From assembly GCF_025567085.1 (NCBI RefSeq), contig NZ_JAOQJN010000005.1:124001-188000 (forward strand): a stretch of DNA of 64,000 nt. The letters run 5' to 3'. The notes under the pieces were generated by a model, which did not search any database, was not told where the DNA came from, and worked only from the letters and a program-made list of their open reading frames with translations. Within the stretch, counting starts at the first letter, position 1. Every line of letters begins with the position of its first letter. Positions 1 to 7,302 of the stretch are shown here, piece after piece. The DNA comes from Bovifimicola ammoniilytica (GTDB lineage Bacteria > Bacillota > Clostridia > Lachnospirales > Lachnospiraceae). A program made the translations under genes and the position numbers.

Positions 1-112
1 GAATCTGACTATAGACGGTTGCAATTCTTTCGTTCTGAAGCCTCTTATTCTCTAATTGTATTCTGTTATATGAGCGAATTATCTCGTCATATTGCATATT
101 TGTAAGTGACAT
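1..112 (-). CDS. DnaC-like ATP-binding protein, 5' end only
   Basis: Only the first 37 codons lie in the window; the gene runs off the left edge. The ATG at 112 follows a perfect GGAGG four to five bases upstream. The visible N-terminus (M-S-L-T-N-M-Q-Y-D, then R-S-Y-N-R and a basic/acidic helix) resembles the starts of DnaC/IstB-type helicase loaders of Lachnospiraceae, and the gene follows a DnaD-domain gene on the same strand, a common pairing. The Walker motifs would lie outside the window, so the ATPase call rests on N-terminal resemblance and context. Confidence 0.55.
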   Translation of the reverse strand, partial: MSLTNMQYDEIIRSYNRIQLENKRLQNERIATVYSQI

Positions 113-167
113 TATATCCTCCATTGCGATGTGGTCTTAAGAAATTTAATATATCAGTATATTGTAA

Positions 168-303
168 AGCCAGCACTTCCCTTTTATGCCAATATCAGGG
201 AAATGATGCCATACGGATTGTTACGTGCGTTGCACTCTTAACAATCCTACCCGATATTCGCATAACGTGAAGCTAGCGCTTCCCTTTTATGCTCATATCG
301 GGG
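168..303. repeat. Pair of imperfect 33-bp direct repeats between dnaC-like and dnaD-like genes
   Basis: Positions 168-200 and 271-303 are two copies of one 33-base unit (shared core CTTCCCTTTTATGC, then AT, then ATATC and a G run). Between them are a short hairpin with arms ATTGTTA/TAACAAT and a third, inverted, partly matching segment near 251-266. No gene is visible in this 250-base gap. The arrangement looks like a decayed small intergenic repeat. Confidence 0.5.
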
Positions 304-304
304 C

Positions 305-363
305 GGGTCATTAATTCTCAAAATATACTATGCAAGCATAGTATATTTTGAGAATTTTGACCC
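305..363. terminator. Large palindrome 3' of the dnaD-like gene, possible bidirectional terminator
   Basis: Perfect 21-bp arms at 313-333 and 336-356 are separated by 2 nt. They are flanked by a further 6-bp pair, GGGTCA (305-310) and TGACCC (358-363), across a small asymmetric bulge. It lies just past the stop of the minus-strand dnaD-like gene. There is no strong U tract on either side, so rho-independent termination is uncertain; a cruciform or RNA-processing site is equally possible. Confidence 0.45.
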
Positions 364-368
364 TGGCA

Positions 369-1682
369 TCATACGTTATTAAGTAATTCTTTCTCTAAAG
401 ATTCGTAGTTGTATGTTCTCTGGTTAAAATTATTAAATGAATTCTTAGGTCTGGCAGAAGTCTCATTATTATCGGTATGATTCTTCTTATAAGCAGCCTT
501 GTTCTTCTGGTGCTCGCCGTCTAATAGTTTGACATCACTAAGAGTACGGATACCCTTTTCTTTCCATTTGGTAAGAATGGAATCGGCATATTCGAAACTT
601 GGCTGGTGAATTGCATTCATCGTACGATTGCAGGCATCTAATACGATATCCATTGGAAAACCATAGGAATCTGTCCATTTTACAATAAGGGCTTTCTCGC
701 CTGCTCCAGGATTACGTCCGCTTATTCCGAATGCCTTAAGCACAGGATAGCATCTTGAACTATATAATTCTGTACTTGCCTTAGCTTTATCAACAGTATC
801 GATTCCTTCGTTTGCCCACGAAATAGCAGTTTTCTCTATGTAACGCATCTGCCTGTGGTTATTAGAAATAGCATATTCAAGCAGATATACAATGAGGTCT
901 GAATCAAAACCAAGTACATCATAGAAGAATAATAAAGTATTTACATCGGATGCACTAAGAGTTTTACCGAGAAGTTTCTGTGCGATATACATAAATTCGA
1001 CAACTTCGCTTTTCTCATTAAATGAGCTGATTTCGTTAGCTGTATATACTTTCTTGGAGAAATCAGGCTGTGCCATATTGAATGGTTTAAGTGTGGCAGA
1101 AGCCTTGTCTGAAGGAATGTTGTCAGGTGCCACATTGTCAGTATTTATATTGTCAGTATTTATATTATCATTATCCATATGATTAACAGGCAATTCACTA
1201 TCCATGCGATTACTAGTTAATGCACTGTTTTTATGGTTGTCAGTTAATGTATTGTTTCTATGGCTATCAGTCATTTCATTATGTATATGGGCTACTGGTT
1301 GTGACTTAGGTGCTACAAATGTCGAAATCTCAATATTTGAGCCGTCAGTAGTCGTGTAGTCGGTAATAAGTGGTTTCATCTTAATATTTGTAAGTACCTT
1401 ATTAGAATCAAATTTAAGGTCAAGAAGACCAATCTGTTCCCAGTATCTAAGGGCACGGACAACATCCTTCTCAGTATGATTAAAGATGTCTGCGATATGG
1501 CATATCGAAATATCCATATCTGGAGAAGACAAAGCTCTTAGTAAATATAAATAAATTTTCACAAACTCTCCGTTAGCATTTGGCATATACTCATCTAAAA
1601 AATAATTAGATACTATGGTTGCCATAGTCTGTGAGCTGCCTTCTAATTTAATCGTACCCATTTCTGTATCAATACCTTTCAC
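369..1682 (-). CDS. DnaD-domain replication initiation protein
   Basis: Likely primosomal replication-initiation protein. The N-terminal ~25-105 region looks like the winged-helix DDBH1 domain (helical, with the motif R-A-L-R-Y-W-E-Q-I-G). Two consecutive C-terminal DnaD (DDBH2) domains follow at ~225-300 and ~312-390, each ending in a W-x-x-x-G-I helix. A low-complexity linker (~135-195) is built from degenerate 8-10 residue N/D/T/H-rich repeats. Listed from the GTG at 1682, which has no clear ribosome site. The ATG at 1661 (residue 8) has GAAAGG about 13 nt upstream and may be the true start. It is co-directional with the dnaC-like gene, supporting a helicase-loading role. DnaA boxes lie just upstream. 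Confidence 0.8.
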   Translation of the reverse strand: MKGIDTEMGTIKLEGSSQTMATIVSNYFLDEYMPNANGEFVKIYLYLLRALSSPDMDISICHIADIFNHTEKDVVRALRYWEQIGLLDLKFDSNKVLTNIKMKPLITDYTTTDGSNIEISTFVAPKSQPVAHIHNEMTDSHRNNTLTDNHKNSALTSNRMDSELPVNHMDNDNINTDNINTDNVAPDNIPSDKASATLKPFNMAQPDFSKKVYTANEISSFNEKSEVVEFMYIAQKLLGKTLSASDVNTLLFFYDVLGFDSDLIVYLLEYAISNNHRQMRYIEKTAISWANEGIDTVDKAKASTELYSSRCYPVLKAFGISGRNPGAGEKALIVKWTDSYGFPMDIVLDACNRTMNAIHQPSFEYADSILTKWKEKGIRTLSDVKLLDGEHQKNKAAYKKNHTDNNETSARPKNSFNNFNQRTYNYESLEKELLNNV

Positions 1683-1722
1683 ACTATAAATATTTCAAAT
1701 AAACAACTTTCTTTGAGTAGTC

Positions 1723-1731
1723 ATTATAGCA
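1723..1731 (-). promoter_or_regulatory. Extended -10 promoter for the dnaD-like gene
   Basis: On the minus strand TGCTATAAT (a perfect -10 with a TGn extension) reads from 1731 to 1723, about 40 nt before the GTG start. No convincing -35 is visible, which is usual for extended -10 promoters. It lies between the DnaA-box array (1797-1823) and the gene. Confidence 0.55.
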
Positions 1732-1796
1732 CAAAAAAAGGAAAATGAACACACCTATTTTTGCTGCAACCCTTGAAAATAAAGGGATTGAAGCAA

Positions 1797-1823
1797 TGTG
1801 GATAATGTGGACAATGTGGACAA
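1797..1823 (-). promoter_or_regulatory. Three gapless tandem DnaA boxes
   Basis: Three contiguous 9-mers, 1797-1805, 1806-1814 and 1815-1823, read TGTGGATAA, TGTGGACAA, TGTGGACAA. On the minus strand these are TTATCCACA (the consensus DnaA box) and two TTGTCCACA variants, all in one orientation with no spacer. They lie about 70 bp upstream of the putative dnaD promoter, a suitable place for DnaA control of that gene or for DnaA titration. Confidence 0.7.
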
Positions 1824-1947
1824 GGTATAAAAAATAATATCGAAAATTGTTACATTCCGTAAAATACAAGCAAATCAATGTGGTTTACATAATTGTCGAA
1901 AAATAAAGAAATCCACATTTTTATCATGGAGTTTTTCACAATAAAAA

Positions 1948-1965
1948 TGTGGATAATGTGGATAA
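1948..1965 (-). promoter_or_regulatory. Two gapless tandem DnaA boxes abutting the murC stop codon
   Basis: 1948-1956 and 1957-1965 are both TGTGGATAA, i.e. perfect TTATCCACA on the minus strand, in the same orientation as the array at 1797-1823 and directly next to the murC stop at 1966. Two degenerate boxes (1879-1887 and 1909-1917, two mismatches each) lie between the arrays. The spacing of whole boxes is exactly 9 nt within each array. Confidence 0.7.
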
Positions 1966-3399
1966 CTATTTCTCAACCAGATTTTCGCCAATTAATACAA
2001 CATCTCCAGCACCCATAGTTATCAACAAATCACCGTTGATACAATTTTTTGATAAAAATTTTTCAATTTCTTCAAAAGTTGGGAAATAATATACTTCTTT
2101 ACCTAATTTTTCTATCTCTGCACGTAATGTATCAGAGCTTATTCCGAGGTCGTCTGTTTCTCTTGCAGGATATATTTTAGCTAAGACAACTTTATCAGCA
2201 AGTGTTAAAGCTTTAGCGAATTTATCCATAAGAGCTTTTGTACGTGTGTATGTATGTGGCTGGAATACACACCAGAGAGTTTTATGAGGATAATTTCTGG
2301 CTGCTGTTAATGTAGCCTCTATCTCATCAGGATGATGTGCATAATCGTCAACTACAGTTACACCGTTAAATGTTCCTTTATATTGGAAACGTCTGTCTGT
2401 ACCTGAGTAGTTGCTAAGACCTTTTACGATGAACTCAACAGGTACTTTTATAGAGGAAGCGGTTGCAAATGCAGCCAATGCATTTAAGATATTGTGTTCA
2501 CCCGGTACTTTTAAGTCTATATGTGCAATTGTTTCTGTGCCTGATAATGAGCAACAGCCCCCTTCACATTTGACTACACGCTTGACTACATCAAATGATG
2601 CACATGCAAAATCATTGTAAACAATATTTTCAGCCGAAAAATCACTGATATTTTTATCAAGACCAAATGTTATGTAACGACATTTGAGATCATTAGTAAA
2701 GTAACTTAGATTATCAATGGCACTGTTTATTATTAATGTGCCGTTTTCGTCTAATTTATCAGCAAATATCTTGAAACTGTTGCGGATATCATCAATATCT
2801 TTAAAGAAGTCAAGATGGTCCTCACGCACGTTAAGGATTACATTTACATTTGAGACAAGTGATAAAAAGCTGTTAGTATATTCGCAGGCTTCAGTAACTA
2901 AATAATCTGAATGCCCTACACGTAAATTTCCACCGATAGTTTTTAACATTCCACCCACTAATATAGTAGGGTCACATTCATATGCAAGTAATATTTCAGA
3001 TAACATAGAAGTAGTAGTAGTCTTACCATGAGTTCCTGCAACGGAAATGGCTGTTTTATATTGTGCCATTATGTGTCCTAATAAGACTGCACGCGTTACG
3101 CTTGTGATACCTTTATCTCTTGCAGCAACTAATTCAGGATTATCCTGTTTAACCGCGGCTGTGTATACAAGATAAGAGATATCATCTGTTATATTTTCAT
3201 AATTATGTCCATAATGAATAGTTGCACCAAGTGAAGTAAGACGGTCTGTTACTGCGGATTCTTTAGAATCTGAACCGGAAACAGTATATCCGTTATCTAT
3301 AAGGATTTCAGCTAATCCACTCATACTTATACCGCCAATGCCGACGAAATGAACGTGACAAGGCTTTTTCATTATATTTTCTATATCAAGATTTTTCAT
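1966..3399 (-). CDS. murC: UDP-N-acetylmuramate--L-alanine ligase
   Basis: Adds L-alanine to UDP-MurNAc using ATP, the first amino-acid step of cytoplasmic peptidoglycan precursor synthesis. The 477-residue length is normal for MurC. Visible features are the N-terminal Rossmann segment G-I-G-G-I-S-M-S-G (20-28), the ATP-binding P-loop G-T-H-G-K-T-T-T (122-129) and the Mur-family D-D-Y-A-H-H-P-D-E motif near 348-356 at the start of the C-terminal domain. The ATG is preceded by AGAGG. It lies 24 bp downstream of the DUF1846 gene on the same strand, so the two are probably co-transcribed. Confidence 0.97.
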   Translation of the reverse strand: MKNLDIENIMKKPCHVHFVGIGGISMSGLAEILIDNGYTVSGSDSKESAVTDRLTSLGATIHYGHNYENITDDISYLVYTAAVKQDNPELVAARDKGITSVTRAVLLGHIMAQYKTAISVAGTHGKTTTTSMLSEILLAYECDPTILVGGMLKTIGGNLRVGHSDYLVTEACEYTNSFLSLVSNVNVILNVREDHLDFFKDIDDIRNSFKIFADKLDENGTLIINSAIDNLSYFTNDLKCRYITFGLDKNISDFSAENIVYNDFACASFDVVKRVVKCEGGCCSLSGTETIAHIDLKVPGEHNILNALAAFATASSIKVPVEFIVKGLSNYSGTDRRFQYKGTFNGVTVVDDYAHHPDEIEATLTAARNYPHKTLWCVFQPHTYTRTKALMDKFAKALTLADKVVLAKIYPARETDDLGISSDTLRAEIEKLGKEVYYFPTFEEIEKFLSKNCINGDLLITMGAGDVVLIGENLVEK

Positions 3400-3423
3400 A
3401 CTAATCCTCTTTTCTGATAAATA

Positions 3424-4893
3424 TTATATTTTTTTCTCAAACACAGGATCGCTTGTAAGGCGTACGCCTAACTTTTTAAATGTCTTCTTATCGACATCTG
3501 AAAGCATTACTGTTGTATGAACATCAAGTCCCTGGAGGGCTGGAAGCTGCTCCATTGCAAGTTTGGCATTGTTATCTGAAGTAGCACTCATTGCAAGAGC
3601 AATCAGAACCTCATCAGTGTGGAGTCGTGGGTTCTTACTTGACAGATAATCAACTTTCAAATGCTGGATAGGACCTATGGCTTCTGGTGAAATAATAGGT
3701 GTCTCGTGGTCGATTTCCGCAAGAGTTTTAAGCACATTTAATAATAATGCAGCAGATGGACCTAATAAATCAGAAGTCTTACCAGTAATAATTCTACCAT
3801 CGTCTAATTCCATAGCGGCTGTAGCCACACCTAATTTCTCAGATAATTCCCTTGCTGCAACAGCAACTTTCCTGTCATGTGTGCTGATGTTTGCCTGATT
3901 CATTATAAGTTCAATCTTCTGGACTTCATGTTCAGTACCATTTTCAGTAACAAGCTTATTAAGACTCTCATAATATCTTCTGATTATCTCCATTTTAGAT
4001 GCCTGACGGCATACTTCGTCATCAATAATACAGTTGCCTGCCATATTAACACCCATATCAGTAGGCGATTTGTATGGATTTTCGCCATAAATCTTTTCAA
4101 AGATTGCATTTAGAACAGGGAAAATATCCACATCACGGTTGTAGTTAACAGTTGTTTCGCCATATGCCTCTAAATGAAATGGATCAATCATATTTACATC
4201 ATCTAAGTCAGCGGTTGCTGCTTCATATGCAAGATTCACAGGATGTTTAAGAGGAATATTCCATATAGGGAATGTTTCATATTTAGCATAGCCTGCTTTG
4301 ATTCCACGTTTGTTATCATGATATAATTGTGAAAGGCATGTTGCCATCTTTCCGCTTCCTGGACCTGGTGCGGTAATAACTACCAATGGTCTTGTCGTCT
4401 CTATATAATCATTTTTACCATATCCCTCATCACTTACAATAAAAGGTATATTAGATGGATAACCTTCTATTGAATAATGAAGATATACTTTGACATTCAT
4501 TTTCTCTAGTTTAGCCTTAAATGCATCTGTTGCCTTATGACTCTCATAATGTGTAATTACAACACTTCCGACATATAATCCACGTGAAGTAAATGCATCC
4601 ATAAGACGTAAAACGTCCTCATCATAAGTTATTCCGATGTCGGCACGAACTTTGTTACGTTCGATATCAGCAGCACTTATAACGATTACTATTTCAGCCT
4701 GATCAGAAAGCTGCATTAACATTTTTAATTTGCTGTCAGGTTCAAAGCCCGGTAATACGCGGGAAGCATGGTAATCATCAAAAAGCTTGCCACCGAACTC
4801 TAAGTATAATTTGTCGCCGAACTTGCTTATTCTCTCTTTAATGTGTTCAGATTGCATTTTAAGATATTTGTCATTATCAAAACCGATTTTCAT
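3424..4893 (-). CDS. DUF1846-family protein
   Basis: A 489-residue soluble protein matching the DUF1846 family of Firmicutes in length and motifs (N-terminal M-K-I-G-F-D-x-x-K-Y; a glycine-rich A-P-G-P-G-S-G-K loop near 175-182 that could bind phosphate; V-N-Y-N-R-D-V-D-I-F-P; M-G-V-N-M-A-G). The function is unknown to me; the loop suggests a nucleotide or phosphate ligand, which is inference. The ATG follows GGAGG. It sits immediately upstream of murC, which does not prove a wall role. A 21-codon ORF with its own strong ribosome site precedes it (4951-5016). Confidence 0.88.
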   Translation of the reverse strand: MKIGFDNDKYLKMQSEHIKERISKFGDKLYLEFGGKLFDDYHASRVLPGFEPDSKLKMLMQLSDQAEIVIVISAADIERNKVRADIGITYDEDVLRLMDAFTSRGLYVGSVVITHYESHKATDAFKAKLEKMNVKVYLHYSIEGYPSNIPFIVSDEGYGKNDYIETTRPLVVITAPGPGSGKMATCLSQLYHDNKRGIKAGYAKYETFPIWNIPLKHPVNLAYEAATADLDDVNMIDPFHLEAYGETTVNYNRDVDIFPVLNAIFEKIYGENPYKSPTDMGVNMAGNCIIDDEVCRQASKMEIIRRYYESLNKLVTENGTEHEVQKIELIMNQANISTHDRKVAVAARELSEKLGVATAAMELDDGRIITGKTSDLLGPSAALLLNVLKTLAEIDHETPIISPEAIGPIQHLKVDYLSSKNPRLHTDEVLIALAMSATSDNNAKLAMEQLPALQGLDVHTTVMLSDVDKKTFKKLGVRLTSDPVFEKKI

Positions 4894-4950
4894 TGGTTCC
4901 TCCGTTCTAAAGTTTAACTTTTCCTTACATTATGGTTTATTAGTTTTGTA

Positions 4951-5016
4951 TTATATGATGCTACACAATATTTTAACAGTGGCAGAGTATGGAAAGATAT
5001 GCAGTGCATAATCCAT
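4951..5016 (-). CDS. Possible 21-residue leader peptide upstream of the DUF1846 gene
   Basis: An ATG at 5016 is preceded by AGGAGGTTCT, a near-perfect ribosome site, and opens a 21-codon frame (M-D-Y-A-L-H-I-F-P-Y...) ending at a TAA (4951-4953), 57 nt before the DUF1846 start. The strong ribosome site on such a short frame suggests a translated leader peptide. No terminator/antiterminator pair was obvious, so a regulatory role is speculative. Confidence 0.35.
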   Translation of the reverse strand: MDYALHIFPYSATVKILCSII

Positions 5017-5095
5017 AGAACCTCCTGTTATCTGTATCATTATATTATCGAACTATATATATTGTAAATAATAAGTAAGTAAAATTCAAGTCTGC

Positions 5096-5124
5096 TTTTC
5101 AAATAATAAAATATCTGCTATAAT
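5096..5124 (+). promoter_or_regulatory. Extended -10 promoter for murI
   Basis: TGCTATAAT ends at 5124 (TATAAT 5119-5124), with a weak -35-like TTTTCA at 5096-5101 and 17-nt spacing. The start of murI is ~124 nt downstream. The rest of the 350-base divergent gap holds the small ORF at 4951-5016 and no other recognised feature. Confidence 0.5.
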
Positions 5125-5247
5125 GAGGCAATATAAGAAGATGCAGATGGTGCAGATATTATGTGAATTACTTCGCAATTCTAAATATTTGTCCGGACAT
5201 CATTAATATATTTATATGTACAGGGAAATGTGCAGAAATGAGGAAAA

Positions 5248-6090
5248 ATGGAAACATCAGTTGATAATAATGAAAATTCACTAGCACCTGTCGGTGTATT
5301 TGATTCAGGTATAGGCGGTCTTACCGTTGCAAGAGAGATTATGCGACAGCTGCCAAATGAGAAAATAGTATATTTTGGTGATACTGCGAGAGTTCCATAT
5401 GGTTCGAAATCTAAAAATAACATTATTAAATATTCAAGACAGATAGTAAGATTTCTAAGAACAAAAGGTGTAAAAGCTATTGTCGTGGCATGTAATACTG
5501 CAAGTGCGATGGCATTAGATGAAATAGAGAAAGAATTAGACATTCCAATTATTGGTGTGGTTAAGCCGGGCGCAAAGGTAGCTGTTGAGAAAACAGTTAA
5601 TAAACGCATTGGAATAATTGCAACAGAGGCTACAATCAACAGTGGAATTTATACAGATACGATAAATGAACGTAATAGTGACATTACGGTTGTGACAAAG
5701 GCATGTCCGTTATTCGTTCCCTTAGTAGAAGAGGGATGGATTAAAGATCCGGTTACTTATGAAGTGGCAAGAAGATATCTTGCTGAACTTCAGGATAAAG
5801 ATATAGATACATTGGTACTTGGCTGTACGCATTACCCCCTCCTTAGAAATACGATTGGTGAGATTATGGGCGATAAGGTAACACTTGTTAATCCGGCATA
5901 TGAGACAGCGATAAGTTTAAGAACTCTTTTAGAAGAGAAGAATTTAGCAGCAGGCAACGAACACAGATATACAGGTGGAATGTATGAATTCTATGTAAGT
6001 GATACTGCGGATAAGTTTAAGAATTTTGCAAATTCAATATTGCCATTTCATATAGATAATATTACACAGATAAATATTGAAGAATATTAG
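5248..6090 (+). CDS. murI: Glutamate racemase
   Basis: Interconverts L- and D-glutamate to supply D-Glu for peptidoglycan. 280 residues, with the family's D-S-G-I-G-G near the N-terminus (19-24), F-G-D-T-A-R-V-P-Y-G, and the two catalytic cysteines in A-C-N-T-A-S (Cys82) and G-C-T-H-Y-P (Cys193). The N-terminus has a ~12-residue polar extension before the conserved G-V-F-D-S-G. ATG 5248 follows GAGG at a good distance. A DUF1934 gene lies 36 nt downstream and is probably co-transcribed. Confidence 0.97.
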   Translation: METSVDNNENSLAPVGVFDSGIGGLTVAREIMRQLPNEKIVYFGDTARVPYGSKSKNNIIKYSRQIVRFLRTKGVKAIVVACNTASAMALDEIEKELDIPIIGVVKPGAKVAVEKTVNKRIGIIATEATINSGIYTDTINERNSDITVVTKACPLFVPLVEEGWIKDPVTYEVARRYLAELQDKDIDTLVLGCTHYPLLRNTIGEIMGDKVTLVNPAYETAISLRTLLEEKNLAAGNEHRYTGGMYEFYVSDTADKFKNFANSILPFHIDNITQINIEEY

Positions 6091-6126
6091 TACATTTTAT
6101 AAAAAATCAGAAAGGTTCGGTATAAT

Positions 6127-6549
6127 ATGGATAAAAATGTGCGTGTTATAATCAGGGGACTCCACAATACAGACAGTGATGAATCGGATATGGTTATAGA
6201 CGTTAAAGGAACTTATTATAATAAGAATGGAAAGCATTATATCTGTTATGAAGAGAAAGATGAGAACTCTAATCAAGCTAATACAAATATGCTGAAAATG
6301 AGAGATGATAATATCGAGCTTATCAAAAGAGGAAATAATGCAACACATCTGAATTTCGAAAAGGGTAAAATAAATACTACTTATTATAAGACATTTGCAG
6401 GGAATCTGTATATTGGTGTAGATACAAAATATATGCATGTAATCGAAGGCGATGGCAGGATTGAGGCAAGAATCGAGTATGCGTTAGTTATGGATGAACA
6501 GAAAGTTTCGGATTGTGTAGTAGAGATACAGGTCATAGAAAATATATAA
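6127..6549 (+). CDS. DUF1934 domain protein
   Basis: A 140-residue predicted beta-barrel protein of the DUF1934 family (often described as calycin-like), recognised by the pattern V-R-V-I-I-R-G-L...D-V-K-G-T-Y-Y and the closing I-E-Y-A-L-V-M-D. No signal peptide, so cytoplasmic. Its biochemical role is not established to my knowledge. The start follows AGAAAGG. It ends just before a strong hairpin (6614-6654), which probably ends the murI transcript. Confidence 0.8.
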   Translation: MDKNVRVIIRGLHNTDSDESDMVIDVKGTYYNKNGKHYICYEEKDENSNQANTNMLKMRDDNIELIKRGNNATHLNFEKGKINTTYYKTFAGNLYIGVDTKYMHVIEGDGRIEARIEYALVMDEQKVSDCVVEIQVIENI

Positions 6550-6613
6550 TAAAAAATAACAATTAAGAAAACATAAAAAAGTACAAGGATATAGAAAAAT
6601 TATAGAAGTAAAA

Positions 6614-6654
6614 AAGTCTTTATATATAACACTTAATGCTATATATAAAGACTT
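6614..6654. terminator. 15-bp stem-loop between convergent genes
   Basis: Perfect arms AAGTCTTTATATATA (6614-6628) and its complement (6640-6654) with an 11-nt loop. It separates the convergent DUF1934 gene and the minus-strand gene at 6678, so it probably works in both directions. U tracts are weak on both sides. Confidence 0.6.
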
Positions 6655-6677
6655 ATGAATCTAAATTACATTTAAGA

Positions 6678-7169
6678 TTATTTAGATTTTGCATTAGCTT
6701 TTTCAGCCTTTGCCTTTTCAGCAAGTTTAGCAGCTTTCTTCTCTTCTTTAAGCTGTTTGCGTGTTTTCTTAGGTTCTGGAAGAGGTCCTCTGATACGCTT
6801 TGCAGACATAACATAGATTCCGCTTACCTGGGCTTTAACTTCCTGTTTTGGAAGTATTGAATCAAATACAGTTCCATCACACATAAGGGACATAACTTTT
6901 GGTCCGACTTTAACTTTTAGAATAGGAACTTTTGCACGACGTAGATATTTCGGCGTTTGTTCAACGACAATTTTTGGAAATCCGGCTTCGGACAGCTTCA
7001 TCTTCTTTTTATCTATTACATAAAAAGACATCATCTGTGACTGGCCTTCCATTGTCTTACGCTGTGAATCAGCTTTTTTCTCAGCTTTACGTCCGAATAT
7101 ATAAAGTACAACTAATAATACAAGTAAAACTGCTATAACTATTAATAATATTTTAATTAGTAATGGCAT
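6678..7169 (-). CDS. Single-pass membrane-anchored hypothetical protein
   Basis: 163 residues from the ATG at 7169, chosen because CGGAGGAAAAT precedes it; longer in-frame starts lack a ribosome site. The N-terminus (residues 3-24) is one long I/L/V membrane helix followed by G-R-K-A-E-K-K, so the body should face the cytoplasm. The middle has a compact I-V-V-E-Q-T-P-K-Y-L-R-R-A-K segment, and the C-terminal 35 residues are an extremely K/A/E-rich charged tail, likely helical. I do not assign a function; the layout suits a membrane-tethered adaptor or RNA/protein-binding factor. Confidence 0.7.
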   Translation of the reverse strand: MPLLIKILLIVIAVLLVLLVVLYIFGRKAEKKADSQRKTMEGQSQMMSFYVIDKKKMKLSEAGFPKIVVEQTPKYLRRAKVPILKVKVGPKVMSLMCDGTVFDSILPKQEVKAQVSGIYVMSAKRIRGPLPEPKKTRKQLKEEKKAAKLAEKAKAEKANAKSK

Positions 7170-7302
7170 ATTTTCCTCCGTTCTATGATAAATACTATGA
7201 TTTTGGTATAAAACCAATACATAAAAAGTATTTTAACATTTATGGGAATAAAATACAATTCTTTTTTAGATATAAAATAAAAGTAAAGGAGATTACACCG
7301 AT

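Noticed and set aside
1797..1965. Chromosomal origin (oriC)
   Set aside because: DnaA boxes are present, but there is no dnaA, dnaN or rpmH nearby; a DnaA-box cluster is a safer call.
5181..5639. 152-codon frame antisense to murI
   Set aside because: Shadow of a clearly real gene, without a ribosome site or recognisable domains.
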